Source of the DNA: Alteromonas sp. CI.11.F.A3
Lineage (GTDB): Bacteria > Pseudomonadota > Gammaproteobacteria > Enterobacterales > Alteromonadaceae
Length of the DNA stretch: 64,000 nucleotides
Direction: 5' to 3'
NCBI RefSeq assembly: GCF_032925565.1
Contig: NZ_CP136708.1
Location: forward strand, 3,782,001 to 3,846,000
Shown here: piece after piece, positions 8,959-19,074 of the stretch
Numbering within the stretch: position 1 is the stretch's first letter
How the letters are laid out: each line of letters begins with the position of its first letter
Notes under the pieces: generated by a model
Database searches by the model: none
Told to the model about the DNA's origin: nothing
The model's input: the letters and a program-made list of their open reading frames with translations, nothing else
Translations under genes and position numbers: made by a program

Positions 8959-11000
8959 TGTGTGACCTCCTGACTACCGGCATCACTTGCATTTTTCGTC
9001 TCTACTTCTGAGTGACTATCTTTTCCAGTCATCCGATTGATAGCTTTCGAGACTTTTTTCACTTTGGCCATGCGGTAGCGTTTATCGCTAATCGAGAAAA
9101 TACCGCCAATCGCCATAACAACAGCACCTGCCCATAACCACACAACAAAAGGCTTAATGTAGATTCGCACAGCCCAAGCTCCGTCATCAAGAGGCTCGCC
9201 CATGGCAATAAATAAATCCCGCGATACCGTAGAGTGGATTGCCGCTTCTGTCATTGGCATTCGCTGAACAGTATACATACGCTTTTCTGGCTCTAAATGT
9301 ACAACAAACTCATCCGCCTTGTTAACATCAAACACACCTACATCAGCGATGTAGTTTGGCCCTTGGAATGGCTTAACATCGGTAAAAGTAAAAGCATAAC
9401 CACCCAGCTCTACCGTTTCGCCCACTTCCATTCTCACATCTCGCTCTAACTCATAGTTAGACACTAAAGTAATGCCGATAATACTGATGGCAAAGCCGAT
9501 ATGACCTAACACCATACCCCAGTGACTTGGGGTGAGCTTGCGTAGTTTTGTGAAGGTTCCAGTATTACTTGGGTTAGCATTAACCCGCTGAAGCACTTCT
9601 TGTACCGTGGTAACCAAAATCCAGAACACGAGGATCATGCCTAGCACACCCATATATTGAGGCGTGTCGTAACTGAAGTTCACTAAAAGCGCCGCACTGA
9701 TGGCAATACCAGCGGCAACCAACAACTGATTTTTAAGTGCACCTGCGGTTTGATGTTTCCAGCGAGTTAACGGGCCTAGGCCTAGGAACAATACAAACGG
9801 AACAATCAACAGAGTAAACATCTGATTAAAAAATGGCGCACCTACTGAGATACTGCCTAAGCCTAATTCTTTGTGTACTAGAGGCAATAAAGTACCCAAT
9901 AGCACCACTAGGGTTGCGGCGCACAAAAATACGTTATTTCCCATTAATAACACTTCTCGGGAAAAGGCTTGATATCGACCTGGACTTTTTAATGCGGACG
10001 CACGCATGGCATATAGTAATAAGCCCAAACCGCTCAGTACGATAAGAATACCCAATATAAATAGCCCGCGGGTAGGGTCGCTTGCGAAAGAATGAACAGA
10101 AACTATCACGCCCGAGCGCACTAAAAATGTGCCCAATAGGCTTAATGAGAATGCAGCAATAGCGAGCAATACGGTCCATGACTTAAAGGCTTTTCGCTTT
10201 TCGGTAACCGCTAAAGAGTGCATTAGCGCGGTTCCCACTAACCAAGGCATAAAGGATGCATTTTCTACAGGATCCCAGAACCACCAACCACCCCAGCCAA
10301 GTTCGTAGTAAGCCCACCAACTACCGAGTGCAATACCTACAGTAAGGAACGCCCACGCAGCAATAACCCAAGGTCGTGACCAACGAGCCCACGTAGAATC
10401 GAGTTGGCCTGAGATCAACGCTGAAATAGCAAAAGCGAAAGCGACAGAGAAGCCAACATACCCCATGTATAACATGGGTGGGTGAATGATCATGCCGAAA
10501 TCTTGCAGCAGCGGGTTTAAATCGCGCCCATCGACAGGAAAAAACGGCAGCATGCTATTAAACGGATTAGAGGTAAGTAGCATAAATAAATAAAAACCAA
10601 TACCCACCATGCCAAGAACCGATAACACCCTTGCGACCATGGTAAGCGGTATACCGCGGCTAAAGATGGCAACTGCAACCGTCCAAATTGACAGCATCAA
10701 TACCCACAACAAAAAAGAGCCTTCATGGCCGCCCCAAACTGCAGTAATTTTATAAATAAGCGGAAGTTGGCTATTGGAGTGCTGCGCCACATACTCAACA
10801 CTGAAATCGTCGGTAACAAAGGCGTAGGTTAAGCACAGGTAAGCAATTAGGGTGAACACAAATAACCCAATAGCCAAAGGCTTAGCGGTAGCCATCAGCG
10901 TGTCGTGCCCACGGTGAGCCCCCCAAAGCGGGTAGACTGCAAGCAAAATAGATAATACTAAGGCGAGAGTTAACGCGATATTTCCAATCTCAGGTACCAT
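8955..11000 (-). CDS. ccmF: Heme lyase subunit CcmF
   Basis: A 681-residue polytopic inner-membrane protein with about 13-15 predicted helices. The tryptophan-rich heme-handling WWD motif (WGGWWFWDPVENASF) is near residue 240 and several periplasmic histidines are present, as in the CcmF family. CcmF takes heme from holo-CcmE and attaches it to apocytochrome c together with CcmH and CcmI. Length is normal. It lies 2 bp after ccmE and overlaps ccmG by 4 bp, consistent with one operon. Confidence 0.97.
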   Translation of the reverse strand: MVPEIGNIALTLALVLSILLAVYPLWGAHRGHDTLMATAKPLAIGLFVFTLIAYLCLTYAFVTDDFSVEYVAQHSNSQLPLIYKITAVWGGHEGSFLLWVLMLSIWTVAVAIFSRGIPLTMVARVLSVLGMVGIGFYLFMLLTSNPFNSMLPFFPVDGRDLNPLLQDFGMIIHPPMLYMGYVGFSVAFAFAISALISGQLDSTWARWSRPWVIAAWAFLTVGIALGSWWAYYELGWGGWWFWDPVENASFMPWLVGTALMHSLAVTEKRKAFKSWTVLLAIAAFSLSLLGTFLVRSGVIVSVHSFASDPTRGLFILGILIVLSGLGLLLYAMRASALKSPGRYQAFSREVLLMGNNVFLCAATLVVLLGTLLPLVHKELGLGSISVGAPFFNQMFTLLIVPFVLFLGLGPLTRWKHQTAGALKNQLLVAAGIAISAALLVNFSYDTPQYMGVLGMILVFWILVTTVQEVLQRVNANPSNTGTFTKLRKLTPSHWGMVLGHIGFAISIIGITLVSNYELERDVRMEVGETVELGGYAFTFTDVKPFQGPNYIADVGVFDVNKADEFVVHLEPEKRMYTVQRMPMTEAAIHSTVSRDLFIAMGEPLDDGAWAVRIYIKPFVVWLWAGAVVMAIGGIFSISDKRYRMAKVKKVSKAINRMTGKDSHSEVETKNASDAGSQEVTQ

Positions 11001-11002
11001 GA

Positions 11003-11575
11003 CTACTGGGCTCCTGGTTTAAACTTTGACTCTGGCTCTAATTCTGGCTTGGATTTAGAATTTGCTTCAAATTTTGGTGTCGCGTCATATTGATAAGAAG
11101 ATGAGGCATCGGTAACAGGCATATTGGCAGGCTTTTCATGCTTAATACCTTTCATTTTTTCTGCCAACTCAGGTGGCATGTATTCTTCATCATGCTTAGC
11201 CAGCACTTCTTGCGCGGTAATTTCTGTTGCCGAAGTAAGCACACCGGTAGCCACAATCCCTTGGCCTTCACGAAACAAGTCAGGCAGTATGCCAGTGTAG
11301 GTCACCGTGACGATGGGCCCCGTATCTATCAAATCAAAGGAAACCGCTAAACTTTTGCTGTCGCGGCTCACACTGCCGGGCACAACCATGCCGCCAATAC
11401 GAAGACGTTGACCAACATGAGGCATTTGCCCTTGCTTACCTTCAATAATTTCACTTGGCGTATAAAATAAATCGATACTGTCGTTCAATGCATAAAGCAT
11501 TAAGCCAATAGCGCTGGCAATTAACAGCCCAACAATACCCACTACCGCCAAACGCTGCTTTCTTCTAGGGTTCAT
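11003..11575 (-). CDS. ccmE: Periplasmic heme chaperone CcmE
   Basis: A 190-residue protein with one N-terminal membrane helix (about 9-29) and an OB-fold domain. The covalent heme-binding histidine is in [11 protein letters not shown] (His128, Tyr132), matching the HxxxY motif of the family. The C-terminal tail beyond about residue 160 is low-complexity (Ser/Lys/Pro/Glu repeats of the type [12 protein letters not shown]) and is probably disordered. CcmE receives heme from the CcmABCD complex and passes it to CcmF. It is 35 bp downstream of ccmD. Confidence 0.96.
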   Translation of the reverse strand: MNPRRKQRLAVVGIVGLLIASAIGLMLYALNDSIDLFYTPSEIIEGKQGQMPHVGQRLRIGGMVVPGSVSRDSKSLAVSFDLIDTGPIVTVTYTGILPDLFREGQGIVATGVLTSATEITAQEVLAKHDEEYMPPELAEKMKGIKHEKPANMPVTDASSSYQYDATPKFEANSKSKPELEPESKFKPGAQ

Positions 11576-11610
11576 GCAACTATCTCACTTTAAAAACTAC
11601 TGACTACAAC

Positions 11611-11826
11611 TTAACGTGCTGATGAAGCGTGTGATTTTTCTCTCGCTTCTTTAATTCGCACCTGACGCTGTTGTTCTTTTAAAACCGATTTCAGTAACCC
11701 TTTATGTTGGCGAAAACTGAATACCACTAGCAGTATCATTACGCCAAAGGTTACACCAAAAGATAACCATACATAGAAGGCATAGCCTCCCATGTCTAAA
11801 AATGCTGAGAAAGAATCAAACTGCAT
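11611..11826 (-). CDS. ccmD: Heme exporter accessory protein CcmD
   Basis: A 71-residue single-helix membrane protein. The GGYAFYVWLSFGVTFG segment at about residues 13-28 starts the membrane helix, as in known CcmD, and a basic cytoplasmic tail follows. CcmD helps release holo-CcmE from CcmC. The gene overlaps the ccmC stop by one base, and its place between ccmC and ccmE confirms the call. Confidence 0.92.
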   Translation of the reverse strand: MQFDSFSAFLDMGGYAFYVWLSFGVTFGVMILLVVFSFRQHKGLLKSVLKEQQRQVRIKEAREKSHASSAR

Positions 11827-12575
11827 TAGCTATTCTCACTTGTTGCTTGCGCTAACTTTTGCACCCAAGGACGATGCATTTCACGGCGCACAATTTCGCT
11901 GCGTAGCCTTATGGTAGTGACTGCCCCAATAAAAAATGCGAAACCTAATAAGCTTATTAGTAATGGCCACAACATTTCAGGTGCAATCGAGGGCTGATCA
12001 AATTTGCTGATAGTGGCACCTTGATGCAAAGTGTTCCACCACTCTACGGAATAATGAATAATAGGAATATTCACTACGCCTACCAACGCCATCACGCCAG
12101 CGGCTTTACCCGCTTGTTGTTTATCCTCAAAGGCACCGTAAAGCGCAATTACGCCAATATACAAAAACAATAAGATAAGTTCTGAAGTCAGCCTTGCATC
12201 CCAGACCCACCAAGCTCCCCACATAGGTTTACCCCACGCTGCGCCAGTAAATAACGCAATGAAAGTCATGACTGCACCTACCGGTGCCATCGCTATCATG
12301 CTCATGTAGGCCGTTCGCCACTGCCACACCATTCCCACTAACGCTGCAATCGCCATCGCCACGTAAGTGCCCATAGACAACATGGCGCTTGGCACATGAA
12401 TGTAGATAATGCGAAACGAATCACCTTGTTGATAATCTTGTGGTGCAAATGCTAGCCCCCACACCGTACCAACGGCCAGGCATAACAACGCACTAACCCA
12501 CAACCAAGGCTGCAAGGTCACGCACAATTGGTAAGCATTTTCTGTTTTAGCGTAAGGATGTAACCACTTCCACAT
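11826..12575 (-). CDS. ccmC: Heme export/handling protein CcmC
   Basis: A 249-residue inner-membrane protein with six predicted helices. The WWD motif WGAWWVWD is at residues 119-126 with a conserved His60 before it and another His in NIPIIHYSVEWW after it; these bind heme in the family. The open frame continues upstream to 12938 but that part lies inside ccmB on another frame and makes no sense as protein. The ATG at 12575 gives the expected length and overlaps the ccmB stop by one base. Confidence 0.96.
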   Translation of the reverse strand: MWKWLHPYAKTENAYQLCVTLQPWLWVSALLCLAVGTVWGLAFAPQDYQQGDSFRIIYIHVPSAMLSMGTYVAMAIAALVGMVWQWRTAYMSMIAMAPVGAVMTFIALFTGAAWGKPMWGAWWVWDARLTSELILLFLYIGVIALYGAFEDKQQAGKAAGVMALVGVVNIPIIHYSVEWWNTLHQGATISKFDQPSIAPEMLWPLLISLLGFAFFIGAVTTIRLRSEIVRREMHRPWVQKLAQATSENS

Positions 12576-13243
12576 CAGTTTTGACTCACTTTCAAAGAAT
12601 AAGCTATGGCAAACGGCGCAGCGGCAGCAGCCAATAACAGCATGGCGCCAATAATAGCAAGTTGAGGATGATAAGGTAATTGCAGTGCGGCAGAATCTAC
12701 AGCAGATGTGGCAAAAATCAATAACGGAATAAATACAGGGATTAAAAGCAATGCTAAAAGCAGTCCGCCCCGTGCTAACCCTACTGTTAATCCCACTGCA
12801 ATAGCACCAATTAGCGACAGCAAAGGTGTGCCAATTAACAAAGTAAGCATTAATGCTATAAACATATCCATGCTTAGGTTTAAAAACATCGCGAGCAACG
12901 GTGACAATATTAGCAAGGGCACGAAACTCACCAGCCAATGTGCCAGTACTTTTACCGTAGCAACGGCTGGCAATGACATACCACTTAACGTGTATTGCTC
13001 TAATGAACCATCAATAAAATCATCACGAAAGAGGCGTTCCATGCCTAACAAAGATGACAATATCGCAGCAATCCAAATAACCCCAGGTCCAATACGTTGT
13101 AAGGTTTCTGGTGAAGGGCTCACGCCTAGAGGGAATAGAGTAACCACCATTAGCAAAAACATGAGTGGCTGAACCAACTCAGCTTTTTGTTGAAATGCAA
13201 TCTGCATGTCACGTTTGAATATACCAAGCAGCAACGGGTTCAA
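12575..13243 (-). CDS. ccmB: Heme ABC exporter permease CcmB
   Basis: A 222-residue, six-helix membrane subunit paired with the ATPase CcmA. The N-terminus (LGIFKRDMQIAFQQKAEL) and the GTPLLSLIGAIAVGLTVG region are typical of CcmB. Length agrees with the family (about 220). It overlaps ccmA by 4 bp and ccmC by one base. The complex is now thought to drive release of holo-CcmE from CcmCD rather than to transport heme itself. Confidence 0.96.
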   Translation of the reverse strand: MNPLLLGIFKRDMQIAFQQKAELVQPLMFLLMVVTLFPLGVSPSPETLQRIGPGVIWIAAILSSLLGMERLFRDDFIDGSLEQYTLSGMSLPAVATVKVLAHWLVSFVPLLILSPLLAMFLNLSMDMFIALMLTLLIGTPLLSLIGAIAVGLTVGLARGGLLLALLLIPVFIPLLIFATSAVDSAALQLPYHPQLAIIGAMLLLAAAAAPFAIAYSLKVSQN

Positions 13244-13893
13244 AATCGATACTCCAGATCAATAATGCGGTATGGACCCGCCTCATCAGAAAGTGCCTGA
13301 TGGGACGTAGTAATAATCATGCCCCCTACAGCCACATGTTGTTTCATTTTGCGCTCAAGTAATATTACGCCAGCGGTATCAAGGGCTGTGAATGGTTCAT
13401 CTAATATCCACACCGCTGCCGGCTTAAGCCAAAGCCGACTCAGTGCAACGCGGCGTTGTTGTCCCGCAGATAAAAACCTGACGGGCACATCTTCAAGGCC
13501 AACTAAACCTAAGCGTTCAAGCACTTGATAAATAGTGCTATCGATATCAGATGCTTGGGTAAGATCTCTATTTTGAATACCGTGTTGCGCTAGCCAAAAG
13601 CGTAAGTTATCAATGGCAGACAAAGCACCATTTAATGCGCTTTTGTGGCCTAAATAAATAAGATTTTGATAATATAATGAAGGGTTACTACTGATATTCA
13701 CGCCGTCGAAAGTCACGTCACCGTGTTCGGGCGAACTCAAGCCAGTAAAGATACGCAAAAGGCTGGTTTTGCCTGCACCGTTAGGCCCTCGCAAATATAC
13801 TAATTCCCCTGCATTAAGATTTAACGAAAAATCGTCAAACAAAACACGATCGCGTTTTATGCAAGTTAGTCCAGATGCACATAAACCGGACAC
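13240..13893 (-). CDS. ccmA: Cytochrome c biogenesis ABC ATPase CcmA
   Basis: A 217-residue ATPase, first gene of the ccm operon. Walker A GPNGAGKTS is at residues 36-44, the signature LSAGQQRRVAL at about 142-152, Walker B AVWILDEP after it. The start codon is GTG at 13893, chosen because a near-perfect AAGGAG lies 5 bases upstream and it gives the normal family length. The promoter must lie in the 183-bp divergent gap to the FliK-like gene; I cannot place it with confidence. Confidence 0.96.
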   Translation of the reverse strand: MSGLCASGLTCIKRDRVLFDDFSLNLNAGELVYLRGPNGAGKTSLLRIFTGLSSPEHGDVTFDGVNISSNPSLYYQNLIYLGHKSALNGALSAIDNLRFWLAQHGIQNRDLTQASDIDSTIYQVLERLGLVGLEDVPVRFLSAGQQRRVALSRLWLKPAAVWILDEPFTALDTAGVILLERKMKQHVAVGGMIITTSHQALSDEAGPYRIIDLEYRF

Positions 13894-14077
13894 GCAAGCT
13901 CCTTTACTATTGACTATTCAAAACCGGCGTAGTTTATCACAGTAAGATTCTTTCGCAGTCGCGAATTATGATTAAATATGATTTACTTCAATCACAAACG
14001 CGGTGATATGTCTCACTTATTACCTATACTTCATATAACCGATTAAACTCGTCGTTCATCTTGCCGATAAGCTCGTT

Positions 14078-16603
14078 ATGACATCACAGTTAAGCGCACT
14101 GCTTTCAAATATTACTCAGAATACTTCAGGGTCGAAATCGTCGGCAGCATCTGTGATGAATAATTTATCCCAAGCTGCAGCGCTTGATACCGCCGCGAAG
14201 GTAACCGTGGCGCGATTGCCCGAACAGATACTTGCTATTCAAACGCAAGGGCAACCAGCAACACAGGTTTCATTGTTGAAAAGCGCAGATTTATTGCCGC
14301 CACAGCGCCCTCAATTAACCTCTTTCAGTCAAGGTGGAGTAACTCAAGCTGTCCTTATTAGCACTGAAACAGGCATGAGTACCAGTCAAGTTACCGCGAT
14401 GCAGCTTAAAACCCTTTCACTTTCGTTAGCGACAATGCTGGCATCTATGCCGACACCACAACAGAACATGCGCATTAATGTGCAGGCAACGGTTACGCAA
14501 GTAACGAATAATCAACTGAGTCTATCGCTAGCAGATGGTCAGCAGTTAAATGTAGCACTAAAGCCTAACGCCGCAGCGCAATTAAGTAGCGATATCAAAA
14601 ACAATGGCAAGCTGGTTTCACTGTCACTTAATCAAGTGCCTGGTGATACGGGTAAATTGGCAGTTGCAATAACGTCAACGAAACATACAAACTTGGCCAC
14701 ACAGGGTGCTCAATCAGCAGCTTCCACTTTACAAGCCGCCCCTTTATCGATAACAGATAGCAAAGTTTCGGCTGTCATCACCAATACATTGCGCGCACAA
14801 GGTATCGCTTTCGGACATGGCAACATAGGCAACGCTAATGTGCCAGATACAATTGCTAAGCAACTTCCGAACATTCAAACACCAAATACTTTGCAGCAAG
14901 TATCTATGCTCAGCCTTAAGGGCAATACACTAACATCGTATTCCGCTGTAAGTCAGGCAGTATTGAAGTACCCTTCACCTGAAGGTGGTACTGTCATTCC
15001 AAGGGCTTCAGAGCAACTTGCCGCTAAACTTAGTGCTTCAGCTATTCCTGTGGGAGCCATAGTTGAAAGAGGGGTTGGAAAAGGGGTTGAAAAAACGGCT
15101 GGCAATAATTCCACTGTGACGGATGCCACAGCGAAAACTTCTGCAAATGGTAATGACAATTTAGTTCAACGAGCAAAAGCAGATAATGCTAATCAAGCGT
15201 CGAGTTCTCCATCAATTAAGTCATCGCCGGATTTAACCACCGCGTTAGGTAGCAAAGGTGTTTCGATACAAGGGACTGATGTTCACAAAGCTATTATTAC
15301 ATTGTCTCGCGCATTACTTAGCCAGACAGGCTCTACCCAACAAGCGCTTACACAGTTAACGGCAATACTTAACGGGACTGTCGAAGGCAGCGATAAAACC
15401 ACTGCCGTATTAAGTCAAATAGCTAAGCAAATTACGGGAATAAATAGCAACGCATTACCCAGTGCTAGACCACTATTAACACCCCAACCATTTAATGCAA
15501 CTAACACACCTGCTGCAACTACCACACCTGCCTCATCTAATTCGAGCCAAGAGAGTAACGCTTCCACAAATGACAATACTGCTAGCTTGAAAACGGCCGC
15601 CGGAGATATAAATACAGGTAGCACTGATACCAATTTGCGAAAAGGCATTTCTCAGCTAATCGCTTTGCTCGGTGGGTCGGGGAATGGCATTCGCGGAAAT
15701 GCAACACAGGGCATAGCCCCCCCTCCAAATACAGCCCCTTCGAGTGATAAAGCAGCAACTCAAGCAACTAGTTTACAGGATGTAGAAAAAAGTGGTTTAG
15801 AGGCAAAATCCTCGACGCCAAATACCCAACAAAACACCCAAGCGACTCAAAATAACACCGATGCATCATTGGCTTCGCGCATTCATGCTTTGGTTAACTC
15901 CCCCGCTATCGCGGTAACGCCGCTAACCTTAACGTCTCCAATTGCGGCGTCTAATTTTGTGCAAGGTTTAGTGGCATTATTACAGCTATCATTAGCGGGT
16001 AGAGCACTATCAAGACAACCATCTCTTAAAGCACAAATTGATTCACCGGATAGCATTATTAGTAAAACGATAACCAATACGTCTGCTACTGCCCCTTCTA
16101 GCCGTGTTGCGCAAGATGTTGCCAACCTTGATAGTCGCACAAATTTACTGGCTAATTTAAAAACTTTATTGGCAAACCATCAACACAGTAAAGTCGCTCA
16201 AGCCGAAACTCGGGTTCAAGGGCAAGATAGTTTTTTCTATGCATTACCTTCCGTGTCTCAACATTACGCACCGGCTGAACTTTTAGTGCAAAGAGAGCCT
16301 GACCGACAACACGAAAAAGAGGGTAAAGACGGAGATCGACGTTTATGGAATGTCACCATGAAGCTAGATATTGGTGATGCGGGCCAACTACTCGCAAAAT
16401 CTAAGATAGACACCGATACCATCACTATTGACCTTTATACTTCTAACGAAACCGTACTCACTCGGGTTGCTGATACCTTGCCTTTTCTAGAACGACGATT
16501 AGCTGATTTAGGGCTGAATGTTGAGAAAATGAGTTTTCAGCGGGGACACATACCTGAAACACTAAATAAGCGTCCACATCAAATTTTTGAGACCAGAGTA
16601 TGA
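14078..16603 (+). CDS. FliK-like protein with flagellar hook-length control C-terminal domain
   Basis: An 841-residue protein rich in Ser, Thr, Asn, Gln and Ala over most of its length (probably disordered). The folded C-terminal domain (about residues 750-835: LWNVTMKLDIGDAGQL, LYTSNETVLTRVADTLPFLERRLADLGLNV) matches the Flg_hook/FliK C-terminal domain. Authentic FliK measures hook length by binding FlhB. Here the next gene encodes a FlhB-like fragment and no other flagellar gene is near, so this is probably the accessory FliK-like paralogue found beside ccm genes in other Gammaproteobacteria. The exact role is unknown. Confidence 0.8.
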   Translation: MTSQLSALLSNITQNTSGSKSSAASVMNNLSQAAALDTAAKVTVARLPEQILAIQTQGQPATQVSLLKSADLLPPQRPQLTSFSQGGVTQAVLISTETGMSTSQVTAMQLKTLSLSLATMLASMPTPQQNMRINVQATVTQVTNNQLSLSLADGQQLNVALKPNAAAQLSSDIKNNGKLVSLSLNQVPGDTGKLAVAITSTKHTNLATQGAQSAASTLQAAPLSITDSKVSAVITNTLRAQGIAFGHGNIGNANVPDTIAKQLPNIQTPNTLQQVSMLSLKGNTLTSYSAVSQAVLKYPSPEGGTVIPRASEQLAAKLSASAIPVGAIVERGVGKGVEKTAGNNSTVTDATAKTSANGNDNLVQRAKADNANQASSSPSIKSSPDLTTALGSKGVSIQGTDVHKAIITLSRALLSQTGSTQQALTQLTAILNGTVEGSDKTTAVLSQIAKQITGINSNALPSARPLLTPQPFNATNTPAATTTPASSNSSQESNASTNDNTASLKTAAGDINTGSTDTNLRKGISQLIALLGGSGNGIRGNATQGIAPPPNTAPSSDKAATQATSLQDVEKSGLEAKSSTPNTQQNTQATQNNTDASLASRIHALVNSPAIAVTPLTLTSPIAASNFVQGLVALLQLSLAGRALSRQPSLKAQIDSPDSIISKTITNTSATAPSSRVAQDVANLDSRTNLLANLKTLLANHQHSKVAQAETRVQGQDSFFYALPSVSQHYAPAELLVQREPDRQHEKEGKDGDRRLWNVTMKLDIGDAGQLLAKSKIDTDTITIDLYTSNETVLTRVADTLPFLERRLADLGLNVEKMSFQRGHIPETLNKRPHQIFETRV

Positions 16604-16911
16604 GTGAGAAAGCGAAGCGTGCCATTGGGCTCAAATATGATGGTGGGGATAAAAAAACAGCTCCAAAAGTTGTCGCAAAAGGCTACGGCGACCTTGCAGA
16701 AGCGATTATCGCCATGGCTGAAGAGTCAGGCATTCTTATCCATGAAGACCCCTATCTTAGCGAAGTACTTAGTACTTTAGATTTGGGGCAAGATATACCT
16801 GAATCGTTATATTTTGTTATCGCCGAGCTACTAGCATATTCCTATGTTTTGCAGGGAAAAATACCGCCAGGGTGGGAAGGTGTGGTTAAGCATATAAATT
16901 ATGAAGCATAA
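16600..16911 (+). CDS. Stand-alone FlhB C-terminal domain protein (FlhB2-like)
   Basis: A 103-residue protein equal to the cytoplasmic domain of FlhB/YscU (AIGLKYDGGDKKTAPKVVAKGYG, ILIHEDPYLSEVLSTLDLGQDIPESLYFVIAELLAY). Membrane helices are absent and the NPTH self-cleavage site of FlhB is not present: the frame starts almost at the residues that follow it. Such fragments are known in flagellated bacteria and may bind FliK-type proteins. It overlaps the FliK-like gene by 4 bp, so the pair is probably co-translated and interacting. Confidence 0.85.
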   Translation: MSEKAKRAIGLKYDGGDKKTAPKVVAKGYGDLAEAIIAMAEESGILIHEDPYLSEVLSTLDLGQDIPESLYFVIAELLAYSYVLQGKIPPGWEGVVKHINYEA

Positions 16912-17023
16912 GCAATAATAACGCTTATTTATCACTTTCATTTTCTGATTATAGACTTATTCAGCGCTAAGCATTATCAAGGTTCTAATGATTAGCACAG
17001 TAAAAGATAATCAACTGACGCTT

Positions 17024-17776
17024 TTAAGAGACTTTGAGTCCGGTCACTTTCGAGTAAATTTCCTTAGCCTTGTTCAACAACGTAGGATCGAACTCCAGCG
17101 CTAAGTCATTTTGCGTTTTTATTATTTCACCAGCAGATATATTTAATGAAGGATCACCATGACCCGCACTCCCAGTCTTCTTAAATTTTTTATAAGAGCT
17201 GGTTAATTCGGCGCCCAGGCCCAACCAATTTTTAATTCGATTTAAAGTTTCAGATGTTGAATCAACAATATTATCAGAGTCGATTATCAGAACGCTTTCA
17301 TATTTTTGAGCTATTTGGTATAGGTAACTGAGCCGGTTTGTATAGTATTTAAGCATTGCATCGACATCTAGGTAACCTTCGTCACCAGTAACTTCTCCCA
17401 TTTTAACAATACTTTTTACCGTTGCTTCTGGTTCGCGAACTAAAATTAAAATATGTACATTGCTTCTTTCTAGAATCTCATTTGAAACAACAAAACTGTT
17501 ATGTAGCAACTTGTCTAAAAAAAAGCCTTTCGTTGTTGATTGCCCTGTGTCTTTTAACAATTCAACGTGCATTTTTATAAGCGAACTTTTTTTAGGGTAG
17601 TCATAATGAAGTTCACCATACCCACACACTTCACCATGACTACCCAGTACATGCGACAACAGGGAAGACCGACTTCGCATATGACTTAAAATTAGAATGT
17701 AGTTTTGCTTTCCTAACAATACGCTCGGGTGTTTAAGAATTAAGAGCGCCTTATCTATCTTACTTTTAATTGACAT
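17024..17776 (-). CDS. Sulfotransferase family protein
   Basis: A 250-residue protein of the PAPS-dependent sulfotransferase fold. The 5'-phosphate loop is SHMRSRSSLLSHVLGSH at about residues 32-48; the 3'-phosphate region is LILVREPEATVKSIVKM near 125-142. The family moves sulfate from PAPS to carbohydrate, lipid or protein hydroxyls. No PAPS or glycan genes are adjacent, so the acceptor is unknown. It is a lone gene that looks more AT-rich than its neighbours and sits between otherwise conserved blocks, which suggests acquisition by transfer. Confidence 0.75.
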   Translation of the reverse strand: MSIKSKIDKALLILKHPSVLLGKQNYILILSHMRSRSSLLSHVLGSHGEVCGYGELHYDYPKKSSLIKMHVELLKDTGQSTTKGFFLDKLLHNSFVVSNEILERSNVHILILVREPEATVKSIVKMGEVTGDEGYLDVDAMLKYYTNRLSYLYQIAQKYESVLIIDSDNIVDSTSETLNRIKNWLGLGAELTSSYKKFKKTGSAGHGDPSLNISAGEIIKTQNDLALEFDPTLLNKAKEIYSKVTGLKVS

Positions 17777-17877
17777 TAGCTTGATATCCTATCAGCAATA
17801 CAATTACATCATTGTTTAAAATCCATACTGACTTAAATCACAATGAAGTTCAAGATAAGGCTAAAACACTATAAACG

Positions 17878-19074
17878 TTACCTAAACAATACCTTCTCTT
17901 TGTTAAACCAGTACACACAAAATGTGATCAGTGCGGCGGCAATAGCGACGGTAGATGTGAATATACCGAACAAGGCAAAGTAATCCATAGTGCCTTTAAA
18001 TAACTCCTTCATCGCTAATGCAACATTGGTAAGTGGCACCCAAATCCAACCACCTTCTAATTTAACACCTGGCATCATGGCAATTAGCACAGGAAAAACC
18101 ACTACCATCACCAAGGCGCCCATGTAACTTTGAGCTTCCTTGAACGATCGTGCATAAATAGACATTGATAATAATACTGCGGCAAATATGGCGACTACCG
18201 GTATTAGCATTAGGAAGATTAGTACAAAATCAATCATACCTATCATTGCCATTACTTCAGCCACAAACTCAATGGCCATTCCTTGCGATAAGACAATGCC
18301 CCATATGGCCATAGAAGAAACGGTGATAAGCGCAGTAATTAGCCCCGCTAAACCGATGGTTAAGAATTTACCCAGCACAAGTTTGTAGCGATCCATTGGT
18401 GATATTAGCAATGTCTCTAATGTACCACGCTCCTTTTCACCAGCGCCTAAGTCAGATGCTGGTGCCATAGCCCCTTGCAGGCATAGAATGAAAATGAAAT
18501 AAGGTAATAACCCACCCAGACGCTCACCCCAAACTTCACGATCATCCGCTATGTTTTCTTTTTCAATGACAATTGGCGCCAATAATGCCTTTTGCTGATT
18601 CTCGTCTAAACCCAGTTTGGCAAAGGCTGACTTTTGAAATTCATCGGTGTGAATATCAACAATTTCAGAGACTCGCCCCATTACTTTATTTAAACCAGCA
18701 TCATTTAAATACAATTGCAGTTTATGCTGTCCAGAAGCAAGCACATCACTGTTGAAGCTTTCAGGGATGACTAAAACAAAATCTACCGTTTCATTTTTAA
18801 TGAGCTTGGCGTAGTCGGCTTCATCTTGAATATCCACCACCGTAAATTTGTCACTTGCGCTAGCAAACTGCCTCGACATCTCTGGTGCATATTGCTCGCC
18901 CACAATGGCATATTTCAATACTACGTTTTCAGCTTTTTCAGTGGCGGAATTCATGAAAAACATGGCTACACCAAAAATTAATGGGAAAAGCAGCAAGGGC
19001 AATACAATCATAAAGATAATGGTTTTGCGGTCGCGCAATAACTCTTTGAATTCCTTCTTAAAGATTAACCACAT
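17878..19074 (-). CDS. ABC transporter permease, NatB-like
   Basis: A 398-residue ABC-2 permease: an N-terminal helix (about 20-42), a large extracytoplasmic domain (about 45-205) and five or six helices in the second half, with a typical KERGTLETLLISP motif before the membrane block. This matches the NatB/YhaP group, reported as sodium or drug exporters in Gram-positives; the substrate here is unknown. The gene overlaps the upstream ATPase by 17 bp and is surely co-expressed with it. Confidence 0.85.
   Translation of the reverse strand: MWLIFKKEFKELLRDRKTIIFMIVLPLLLFPLIFGVAMFFMNSATEKAENVVLKYAIVGEQYAPEMSRQFASASDKFTVVDIQDEADYAKLIKNETVDFVLVIPESFNSDVLASGQHKLQLYLNDAGLNKVMGRVSEIVDIHTDEFQKSAFAKLGLDENQQKALLAPIVIEKENIADDREVWGERLGGLLPYFIFILCLQGAMAPASDLGAGEKERGTLETLLISPMDRYKLVLGKFLTIGLAGLITALITVSSMAIWGIVLSQGMAIEFVAEVMAMIGMIDFVLIFLMLIPVVAIFAAVLLSMSIYARSFKEAQSYMGALVMVVVFPVLIAMMPGVKLEGGWIWVPLTNVALAMKELFKGTMDYFALFGIFTSTVAIAAALITFCVYWFNKEKVLFR

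Noticed and set aside
12576..12938. N-terminal extension of the ccmC frame
   Set aside because: Lies inside ccmB on a shifted frame; ccmC has the normal length from 12575.
5713..13893. mlaA linked to the ccm operon as a novel link
   Set aside because: The same gene order is known from Vibrio and other Gammaproteobacteria, so it is conserved rather than new.
14953..16140. Minus-strand open frames inside the FliK-like gene
   Set aside because: They are shadows caused by the Ser/Thr/Ala-rich composition of the plus-strand gene.
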